Below, piece after piece: positions 1 through 5,199 of a DNA stretch of 7,880 nucleotides. The notes under the pieces are model-generated. The model saw only the letters and a program-made list of their open reading frames with translations, was not told where the DNA came from and ran no database searches. The stretch covers positions 1 to 7,880 of the forward strand of contig JBAVQS010000276.1 in the NCBI GenBank assembly GCA_049694275.1. Direction: 5' to 3'. The translations under genes and the position numbers were made by a program. Source of the stretch: JBAVQS01 sp049694275 (GTDB lineage Bacteria > Chloroflexota > Anaerolineae > UBA4142 > SHND01). The stretch's first letter is position 1; every line of letters starts with the position of its first letter.

Positions 1-561
1 GTGCAAGCGGACGGCAAGATTCTCGTCGGCGGGGCCTTTACCAAGTTGGGTGGGGGGGGCACCGGCACGACCACCCGCAACTATATCGGGCGGCTGAATG
101 CGGATGGCAGCCTCGACACCACCTTTAACCCCGGCGCAAATAACACGGTCAATGCCCTGGCGGTGCAAGCGGACGGCAAGATTCTCGTTGGCGGGAACTT
201 TACCATGCTGGGCGGCGGAGGCACCGGCACGACCACCCGCAACGATATCGGGCGGCTGAATGCGGATGGCAGCCTCGACACCACCTTTAACCCCGGCGCA
301 GATAACTCTGTCAGTACCCTGGCGGTGCAAGCGGACGGCAAGATTCTCGTCGGCGGGAACTTTGTCACGTTGGGCGGACAAACCCGCAACTATATCGGGC
401 GGCTGAATGCGGATGGCAGCCTCGACGCCACCTTTAACCCCGGCGCAGATAACACGGTCATTGCCCTGGCGGTGCAAGCGGACGGCAAAATCCTTGTCAT
501 CGGGACATTTGGCACGTTGGGCGGACAAGCCCGCACCGCTTTCGGGCGGCTCACGGCAGAT
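1..561 (+). repeat. Tandem delta-60 coding repeats (four units)
   Basis: The motif GTGCAAGCGGACGGCAA recurs at 1, 163, 325 and 472, giving periods of 162, 162 and 147 bp (54, 54 and 49 codons). The 15-bp shortening comes from replacement of the GGGGTGTTT loop of units 1 and 2 by a shorter GGQ loop in units 3 and 4. Long stretches, such as the part coding for IGRLNADGSLD, are identical or nearly so at the DNA level between units, including synonymous positions, which points to recent duplication or gene conversion. Unit 4 is the most diverged and fades at about 561. Confidence 0.88.
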
Positions 562-2694
562 ACCGCTGCGTTGCAGAACCTGTCTGCCGATTCGCTCGGG
601 CAGACCCTCACCTGGACGCGTAGCGGCAGTGGCCCCGAAGTGTGGCGGGCCACTTTCGAGCAATCTACCGACGGGACTAACTATACGCTCCTGGGAAATG
701 GCACGCGCGTGGCGGGGGGGTGGCAGCTCACCGGCCAGAACCTGCCGGGCGCACAACTGATCTATCTGCGCGCGCGCGGGTATTATAGCGGTAGCTCCTC
801 ATACGGCCACAGTTCACTGGTCGAGAGCGTGCGCCAAATCTGGATCAAGGCCAACACGACGACGACGGTTGCCACATCAGGCAGTCCCTCGACCTATGGC
901 AGCGCGGTAACGTTCACGGCGACGGTCTCGGGAAGCCCTGCCACGCCGACGGGCACGGTGAATTTTCTGGACAATGGGACGACCATCGGCGCTTGCAACG
1001 CACAAACGCTAGATGGGACCGGTCATGCGACCTGCACGACCTCCACCCTCACGCTCGGCACGCACAGCAATATCACGGCAGTTTACGGCGGGGATAGGAA
1101 TTACTTCGGCAGCACCTCGACCGCGCTGAGCCAGGTCGTGAACTGCGCGCCGACCGTGGTCGTGGCGAACGCGAATGACAGCGGCGCGGGGTCGCTGCGC
1201 GATGCGATTGCGAATGTATGCGCAGGGGGAACGATTACCTTTGCCGGGGATACCACAGTGACGCCGGTCAGCCAGCTTACCGTCAATAAGAACCTGACCA
1301 TTGACGGCTCGGGACACACCGTCATCATCAGCGGCCTCCTCGAGTTTGCTGCTAACGGCGCGCTGTCCGGGCCGCTCACGGCGAACAATATCCAGATTGA
1401 CAATGGCCAGACGCTCACGGCGAATGCGGGCAGCACGCTCAACGTGACCGGCAATTGGACCAACAACGGTACCTTTGTGCCGGGTGCGAACGCGGTTACA
1501 TTCAACGGCAGCGGCGCACAGACCATCGGCGGGACGGCGGCCAGCACCTTTAACAATCTCATTATCGCCAACACGGGCATCACCGTCACGCTCAGCCAGA
1601 ATGCGACCGTGAACGGCGCGCTCACCCTCACCAGCGACCTGGCGACGACCAGCGCGACGCTGACCCTGGGCGGTACGTGCGCCGGGACCGGGGATGTATG
1701 GGGCGTCGTGGCGCGCAGCGGCCTCACGACGGGCACGAGCTATTGCTTTGGCAACCCGAACGTCAGCCTGTTGTTCGCGTCAGGCACGCTGCCCAACCCA
1801 ATGACCGTTACGCTCACCCCGGGCGCGCCGGTCTCGGCCAACACGGCGGTGCAGCGCAAGTATACGCTCACCGCGACCGGCGGCAGCGGCTATGCGGCGA
1901 CCGTGCGCTTGCACTATAGCCATAGCGAGTTGAATGGGAACGCCGAGGCTTCGTTACAGTTGTGGCGCGATGACACCACACTGGCCCAATGGGTCCTGCA
2001 GGGGGCCAGCGCGCGTGACACGACCGTCAACTGGGTGGAAAAGAGCGGGGTGAGTCAATTTTCGGACTGGGTACTGAGCGGAAACAATCCAACCGCAATC
2101 ACGTTGGCCTTGCTCAAGGCGCAGTGGCAGGGAAAGGCAGTGCAGGTGACGTGGGAAACCGCGAGCGAGATCAACAATCTCGGGTATAACCTCCTGCGGA
2201 GCACGGCGCAGGCCGGCCCGTACACGAAACTCAATGCCACCCTCATCCCCAGCGGGTGCTTTGTCTGTATCGACGGGGTGAGTTATACCTGGACGGATAG
2301 CACGGCGACGGCAGGCAAGACCTATTATTACAAATTGCAAGCGGTGGATGCAGACGGCACGGTGCAGACGTTCGGCCCGGTCAAGGCGGCGCCGGTGTGC
2401 ACGACCCAACCCGCCACGCCGGTGCTCCTGACCCCGGCTGACGGAAGCAACTTCAGCAAGACCCAGGTCAAGCTGGACTGGAATGACCGCGCTTGTGCGA
2501 CGTACTATCAGGTGCAAGTGCGGCAAGATTCGCTTACTGGGACGCTGGATGGAACCGGCAATACTCTCACCGTCTCCGAGTATCTGACGCCGGTGCTCAA
2601 GCGGGGACACGCCTATTTCTGGCGGGTTGCCGCCTGCAATGCGCTGGGCTGCAGCGCGTGGACCAGTTGGTGGAACTTGAGAATCACTTATTAG
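1..2694 (+). CDS. Large secreted modular repeat protein (delta-60 repeats, Ig-like, beta-helix-like, FN3-like), 5'-truncated by window edge
   Basis: The 897 visible residues are the C-terminal part of a probable cell-surface or secreted protein. The GTG at position 1 is the Val of an AVQADGKILVGG repeat motif, not a credible start, so the gene should extend upstream. Domains in window numbering: four delta-60-type repeats (about 1-187) with QADGKILVGG, IGRLNADGSLD and TFNPGA motifs; a linker (190-283); a bacterial Ig-like domain of the Big_3 kind (about 285-380; TGTVNFLDNG, AVYGGDRNY); a segment resembling the entrance of a beta-helix adhesin/polymorphic outer-membrane-type domain (NANDSGAGSLRDAI, 390-403) followed by Thr/Asn/Gly-rich probable beta-solenoid (to about 560); and two FN3-like domains (about 700-797 and 803-897). 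The first FN3-like domain has VTWETASEINNLGYNLLRS and YYYKLQAVDADG. Scattered Cys pairs suit an exported protein. No LPXTG, PEP-CTERM or other sorting signal is seen at the C terminus. The exact role is unknown; adhesion or matrix is only a guess. It ends at TAG 2692-2694. Confidence 0.85.
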   Translation: MQADGKILVGGAFTKLGGGGTGTTTRNYIGRLNADGSLDTTFNPGANNTVNALAVQADGKILVGGNFTMLGGGGTGTTTRNDIGRLNADGSLDTTFNPGADNSVSTLAVQADGKILVGGNFVTLGGQTRNYIGRLNADGSLDATFNPGADNTVIALAVQADGKILVIGTFGTLGGQARTAFGRLTADTAALQNLSADSLGQTLTWTRSGSGPEVWRATFEQSTDGTNYTLLGNGTRVAGGWQLTGQNLPGAQLIYLRARGYYSGSSSYGHSSLVESVRQIWIKANTTTTVATSGSPSTYGSAVTFTATVSGSPATPTGTVNFLDNGTTIGACNAQTLDGTGHATCTTSTLTLGTHSNITAVYGGDRNYFGSTSTALSQVVNCAPTVVVANANDSGAGSLRDAIANVCAGGTITFAGDTTVTPVSQLTVNKNLTIDGSGHTVIISGLLEFAANGALSGPLTANNIQIDNGQTLTANAGSTLNVTGNWTNNGTFVPGANAVTFNGSGAQTIGGTAASTFNNLIIANTGITVTLSQNATVNGALTLTSDLATTSATLTLGGTCAGTGDVWGVVARSGLTTGTSYCFGNPNVSLLFASGTLPNPMTVTLTPGAPVSANTAVQRKYTLTATGGSGYAATVRLHYSHSELNGNAEASLQLWRDDTTLAQWVLQGASARDTTVNWVEKSGVSQFSDWVLSGNNPTAITLALLKAQWQGKAVQVTWETASEINNLGYNLLRSTAQAGPYTKLNATLIPSGCFVCIDGVSYTWTDSTATAGKTYYYKLQAVDADGTVQTFGPVKAAPVCTTQPATPVLLTPADGSNFSKTQVKLDWNDRACATYYQVQVRQDSLTGTLDGTGNTLTVSEYLTPVLKRGHAYFWRVAACNALGCSAWTSWWNLRITY

Positions 2695-2761
2695 CTTGCC
2701 ATTCGCTCGTGGTCACCCCGCCGGCGATGACAAGTTGATGATAGCGACGTAGGGGCAGATT

Positions 2762-2793
2762 CGCCCGCTTCGGCCCTGCCGAAGCGGGCGTTT
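2762..2793 (+). terminator. GC-rich hairpin, probable intrinsic terminator of the repeat-protein gene
   Basis: A perfect 13-bp inverted repeat (2762-2774 with 2778-2790) has a 3-nt CCT loop and is followed by TTT only. It lies 67 nt after the stop codon at 2694. The stem is very stable but the T tract is short, so termination may be incomplete and the downstream membrane-protein gene could receive read-through. Confidence 0.65.
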
Positions 2794-2840
2794 GCATTGG
2801 CCGAGTCACCTGATCGGCGGCTCCGATTGGAGGCGATAGA

Positions 2841-3317
2841 ATGTTCGACGTCGATAATCTAGATCTCCTGTTTGTTGCCACCTCCTTTCTATTTCAGGTC
2901 GTCTTGATCGTCCATTTCGCGCTGCGCAGATGGCGCTTTGAGCTTGCTCTCCACTATGGATGGATTGTGTATGCGCTGGGGGCGCTCGGCGCTGCCGTGA
3001 GCGCAGTTCTGCTGTTGGGCGGCAAGCCGTGGTCGCTGTGGGCAGGCGGGTTTATCTATCTCATCTGGGCTATGCATGGCTACACAGTCGAGTACGTGCA
3101 GCACCGTCCATGGCGAGATCCCATTCGCTGGACGATTTTTGGTCCGTATGTCTTCCTCTACTTGGCTGCTAACATGTTCTACTGGTTTCCACTTGCTCTC
3201 GTTAGCCGTCCTTTGTGGTATGTGTATGGGCTCCTGTTCATTGTTAGCACTGTGCTCAATATCACATCCCATAAACGGCCTCATGCAACCTCAGGTCAGA
3301 TAGGACAAACTCATTAG
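2841..3317 (+). CDS. Small five-helix integral membrane protein, function unknown
   Basis: This 158-residue protein has about five predicted membrane segments at roughly 7-28, 38-60, 65-83, 97-120 and 122-142, separated by short charged loops (RRWRFE at 29-34, EYVQHRPWRDPIRW at 84-97) and ending in a polar tail of about 15 residues. No signal peptide separate from the first helix and no catalytic motif are visible. Aromatic residues are concentrated in helices 3 to 5. The start is supported by a TTGGAGG-like Shine-Dalgarno at 2827-2833 ahead of ATG 2841. It stands alone between two hairpins and converges on the isomerase gene, so context gives no function. Codon use looks less GC-biased than in the thiolase operon. 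I recall similar hypothetical proteins in Chloroflexota genomes but cannot name a family. Confidence 0.82.
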   Translation: MFDVDNLDLLFVATSFLFQVVLIVHFALRRWRFELALHYGWIVYALGALGAAVSAVLLLGGKPWSLWAGGFIYLIWAMHGYTVEYVQHRPWRDPIRWTIFGPYVFLYLAANMFYWFPLALVSRPLWYVYGLLFIVSTVLNITSHKRPHATSGQIGQTH

Positions 3318-3318
3318 C

Positions 3319-3354
3319 TGAAAAGCCCTGCATTTCGCCATGCAGGGCTTTTCA
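3319..3354. terminator. Bidirectional intrinsic terminator between convergent genes
   Basis: A perfect 15-bp inverted repeat (3319-3333 with 3340-3354) encloses the 6-nt loop TTCGCC. The stem has AAAA on its left arm and TTTT on its right, so a U-run is produced in both directions. It begins 2 nt after the membrane-protein stop codon (3317) and lies about 130 nt downstream of the minus-strand isomerase stop (3486). It can therefore end transcripts from both convergent genes. The stretch 3355-3485 shows no ORF or other feature that I can support. Confidence 0.88.
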
Positions 3355-3485
3355 TTCGTCGTGAAATAGCTTGATTGCGAGTGTCATTTCATGCTGAGGG
3401 TGAGGTCGCACCAATGACCCCGCCCCGCGCCAATGTCTAATAATATCGGCTTGTCCTGGCCTGCGCCTCGGTACAAGTCGCTGCG

Positions 3486-4268
3486 CTAGAACCCGGACAA
3501 TCCTGTGAACTCTGGCTTTCGCTTTTCGAGAAATGCCGCAATCGCCTCGCGGTTGACCGGCGAGCCGATCATCCGCCGGTATTCGCGCATCTCGCGTTGG
3601 TGCGCGGCGCGCGCGCTCTGCGCCCTCCCGGTCGCGACCAGCATCAGCTCTTTGGTCGTCATCAGCGAATCGATCGGCTGTCGCGCGATCTGTTCCGCCA
3701 GCGCCATCGTCTCGGGCAGGAGCTGCTCGCGCGGGCAGACGCGCCAGACCAGTCCCGCCTCTTTTGCTTCCTGTGCGCTGATCCAGTTGCCGGTCAAAAG
3801 CGCGTACGCTGCGTGATTCCAGCCCATCACGAAGGGAAACATTTCACTGCTCCCCGCCTCGGGCGCCAGCCCCAATTGTCCAAAGGGGGTCCGCAGGCGC
3901 GCGTCGCTCGCCATTAGCACAAGGTCGCAATAGGCGAGCATCGTCATGCCAATGCCCACGCCGATTCCGTTTACGGCGGCGAGGAGCGGTTTGCGAAAAG
4001 CGGCGAAGCCGTCGAGCATCTCGCCAAAGACGCTCTGCTCCGCCGCAATGCGCGCGCCGAGTTCAAAGAAATAAGCGAGGTCTGCGCCGGCCGAAAAGGC
4101 GCGTCCTGCGCCCGTCAGCGCGACGACCGCGACCCCGGGGTCCTGTTCCGCCGCCCTGAGCGCGTCCCGCAGCGCGATGCACATCTCTTCGTCAAAGACA
4201 TTCATTTGCTCCGGCCGATTCATCGTCAGCGTCCGTATACGGCCGGTCTGTTCCACCTTGAGGCACAT
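3486..4268 (-). CDS. Crotonase-family enoyl-CoA isomerase (delta3,delta2 type), annotated broadly as enoyl-CoA hydratase/isomerase
   Basis: This 260-residue full-length crotonase has both oxyanion-hole segments: AFSAGADL (57-64) and the Gly-rich VNGIGVGIGMT (99-109). The two glutamates that hydratases use (Glu144 and Glu164 in the rat enzyme) appear to be replaced, by Phe in TPFGQLG (127-133) and by Tyr in NHAAYALLTG (151-160). Instead LGLAPEAGSSEMFP (132-145) places Glu137 where delta3,delta2-enoyl-CoA isomerases of the Eci1/ECI2 kind carry their single catalytic acid. The likely role is shifting 3-enoyl to 2-enoyl-CoA during breakdown of unsaturated acyl chains in the cytoplasm. The C terminus (FLEKRKPEFTG) is typical of the family. 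GAGGAGA at 4275-4281, 6 nt before the ATG, is its Shine-Dalgarno. It lies 15 nt after the regulator gene and is probably co-transcribed. A hydratase or another crotonase reaction cannot be excluded without an alignment. Confidence 0.88.
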   Translation of the reverse strand: MCLKVEQTGRIRTLTMNRPEQMNVFDEEMCIALRDALRAAEQDPGVAVVALTGAGRAFSAGADLAYFFELGARIAAEQSVFGEMLDGFAAFRKPLLAAVNGIGVGIGMTMLAYCDLVLMASDARLRTPFGQLGLAPEAGSSEMFPFVMGWNHAAYALLTGNWISAQEAKEAGLVWRVCPREQLLPETMALAEQIARQPIDSLMTTKELMLVATGRAQSARAAHQREMREYRRMIGSPVNREAIAAFLEKRKPEFTGLSGF

Positions 4269-4283
4269 GGGCCATCTCCTCGG

Positions 4284-4901
4284 CTAGGCGGGCGGCTTGA
4301 ACCCGTTTTCAAATACGCGCAGCAGTTCGTCGGCAATTTCACCGGGCGTCAGTTCGCCCCCTTCCTGGTACCAATGTGTGACCCAGTTAAAGGCTCCAAA
4401 GAGCGCGAATGCTGCGAACTTGTCACTGCAGGGCGCAATCGACCCGTCGGCAATTCCCTGCTTGATAATCGCGCGGAGCGCGGTCTCGAGGTCCCGTCGC
4501 GAGCTTCGGAGCTTTTTCCGGTTCTCTTCGGTCAGCGCCTGATCGCCGGAGAGAATCAGGCAGGCGCCGAAATCGTCGACTGCAAGCTCGGCGTACCGCC
4601 GGAGGAACATGCGCAGCTTTTCCATACCGGTATATCCACTGTCCTCCGCCAGGTTCAGTGCATCCCTCATATACTCGATCGCCAGGCGGGTGCACTCGAA
4701 CAGGATATCGTCCTTGCTCGCGATATAATGGTATAGCGCCGGTTTCGAAACCTTGAGCCGTTTTGCCAGGTCGTCGAGCGAGGTCTGATGAAACCCTGCC
4801 TCGTTAAACGCCCGCGCCGCCGTGCGCAGAATTGCCTGGCGTTTCAATCGCCGTTGCTCTTCTCGCCCCTGTATTTCCTCGTCCCAGGGTATCTCTTTCA
4901 T
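4284..4901 (-). CDS. TetR-family transcriptional regulator, probable repressor of the acyl-CoA degradation locus
   Basis: The protein has 205 residues, a usual TetR length. The N-terminal DNA-binding domain (about 20-66) shows the family pattern: ILRTAARAFNEAGFHQTSLDDLA, then the recognition helix VSKPALYHYIASKDDIL (51-67), where the YHY..SKDDIL segment is highly characteristic. The remaining helices (70-200) form the variable ligand-binding and dimerisation domain, in which FGACLILSGD (111-120) and FGAFNWVTHWY (168-178) line up with regulators found beside fatty-acid degradation genes. It is divergent from the thiolase operon and upstream of the isomerase, so an acyl-CoA ligand and repression of both arms are likely by inference. 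No Shine-Dalgarno precedes the ATG; a consensus-like promoter places the transcript start at the ATG itself. A TTG at codon 19 (4845-4847) is the only nearby alternative start and would barely clear the HTH domain. Confidence 0.92.
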   Translation of the reverse strand: MKEIPWDEEIQGREEQRRLKRQAILRTAARAFNEAGFHQTSLDDLAKRLKVSKPALYHYIASKDDILFECTRLAIEYMRDALNLAEDSGYTGMEKLRMFLRRYAELAVDDFGACLILSGDQALTEENRKKLRSSRRDLETALRAIIKQGIADGSIAPCSDKFAAFALFGAFNWVTHWYQEGGELTPGEIADELLRVFENGFKPPA

Positions 4902-4907
4902 ACTTTG

Positions 4908-4936
4908 AGTATAGCATCCCCCTTGACAAAGTGCAA
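4908..4936 (-). promoter_or_regulatory. Sigma70-type promoter for the tetR-isomerase operon (minus strand)
   Basis: On the minus strand TTGCAC (plus 4931-4936) is followed after exactly 17 nt by TATACT (plus 4908-4913), with TGC directly ahead, an extended -10 element. Counting the hexamer as -12 to -7 puts +1 at 4901, the A of the regulator's ATG. It overlaps the plus-strand promoter at 4923-4951. Confidence 0.75.
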
Positions 4937-4951
4937 CTCGTAAGTTAATAT
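4923..4951 (+). promoter_or_regulatory. Sigma70-type promoter for the thiolase-MaoC-SDR operon
   Basis: A perfect TTGACA (4923-4928), a 17-nt spacer and TAATAT (4946-4951) predict a start near 4958-4959. The spacer contains the -35 hexamer of the opposing promoter (4931-4936), and this -35 lies in the spacer of the opposing promoter. The two cannot easily be occupied by polymerase at once. AACTCGTAAGTT (4935-4946, arms AACT/AGTT) is an imperfect dyad inside the spacer and could serve as an operator. Confidence 0.78.
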
Positions 4952-4960
4952 GTCGACTAT

Positions 4961-5000
4961 TGGTAAAACTAATTACTAACTGGTAACGATCGGTCGGTCG
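4961..5000. promoter_or_regulatory. Candidate TetR operator cluster
   Basis: Just downstream of the plus-strand start lie TGGTAA at 4961-4966 and again at 4981-4986, exactly 20 bp (two helical turns) apart. Between them is TTAC at 4973-4976, so GTAA, TTAC and GTAA alternate with 6-nt gaps. CGATCGGTCGGTCG follows at 4987-5000; its complement contains ACCGACCGATCG, which resembles ACCGACCG-type operators that I recall for some TetR-type fatty-acid regulators. Which of these the neighbouring TetR binds, if any, cannot be decided here. Confidence 0.4.
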
Positions 5001-5105
5001 CGGAAAATGTCTATTCCCTCGATGACGCGGGGGGCGGAGCCCTCATCGTCGACGACACATTCAAGGCGGTCGCTGCCTCATGAAAAACAAGCTGCGCGAA
5101 CTTTA

Positions 5106-5134
5106 TTGGCAGGGCCACACCCACGCCGTACATT
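5106..5134 (+). promoter_or_regulatory. Weak second promoter candidate inside the leader
   Basis: TTGGCA (5106-5111), a 17-nt spacer and TACATT (5129-5134) would start transcripts near 5141, leaving a leader of about 60 nt. Both hexamers deviate from consensus, so it could be chance. Confidence 0.22.
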
Positions 5135-5151
5135 AGCAAGAATTAATTGTA

Positions 5152-5180
5152 AGGGCAGCGCCTCGTGCCTGCCCTCTTTA
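5152..5180 (+). promoter_or_regulatory. Leader hairpin with a U-rich tail, possible attenuator
   Basis: AGGGCAG (5152-5158) pairs perfectly with CTGCCCT (5169-5175) around a 10-nt loop and is followed by CTTTA. It sits 12 nt before the thiolase Shine-Dalgarno AAAGGAG (5188-5194). The stem is short and the T run weak, so it may merely structure the leader. Confidence 0.3.
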
Positions 5181-5199
5181 GATTCGTAAAGGAGTACCC

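Larger units (their letters stand above)
4958..5199 (+). other. Long 5' leader of the thiolase operon
   Basis: About 240 nt separate the predicted start from the thiolase ATG. The segment holds a dyad CGATGA (5020-5025) / TCATCG (5043-5048) with an inner GGGC/GCCC pairing, the palindrome CGTCGACG (5047-5054), and a hairpin at 5152-5175. The only ORF (5007-5189) is Arg/Ser-rich, lacks a good ribosome site and resembles no protein that I know. No known riboswitch class is recognised. Confidence 0.45.

Noticed and set aside
1..3. GTG at position 1 as a start codon
   Set aside because: It is the Val codon of an internal delta-60 repeat that recurs at 163, 325 and 472, so the gene is cut by the window edge.
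1..561. CRISPR-like or transposon-end reading of the 5' repeats
   Set aside because: The repeat period is a multiple of three, in frame and coding throughout; there are no unique spacers between short palindromic repeats.
1101..1736. A 211-codon minus-strand open frame
   Set aside because: It lies antisense to the repeat protein, with no ribosome site and no recognisable motif.
3355..3485. Possible degenerate intergenic repeat (CACCAATG and CGCCAATG, TCATTTCATGCTGAG)
   Set aside because: The similarities are short and imperfect and no second copy exists in the window; no feature can be supported.
4206..4736. A 176-codon plus-strand frame opposite the regulator
   Set aside because: It is a shadow of the TetR and isomerase coding strand, with no domain and no promoter.
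5007..5189. A 60-codon upstream ORF whose TAA touches the thiolase Shine-Dalgarno
   Set aside because: The stop position would allow translational coupling, but there is no convincing ribosome site and the Arg/Ser-rich product looks random. It is kept only as part of the leader.
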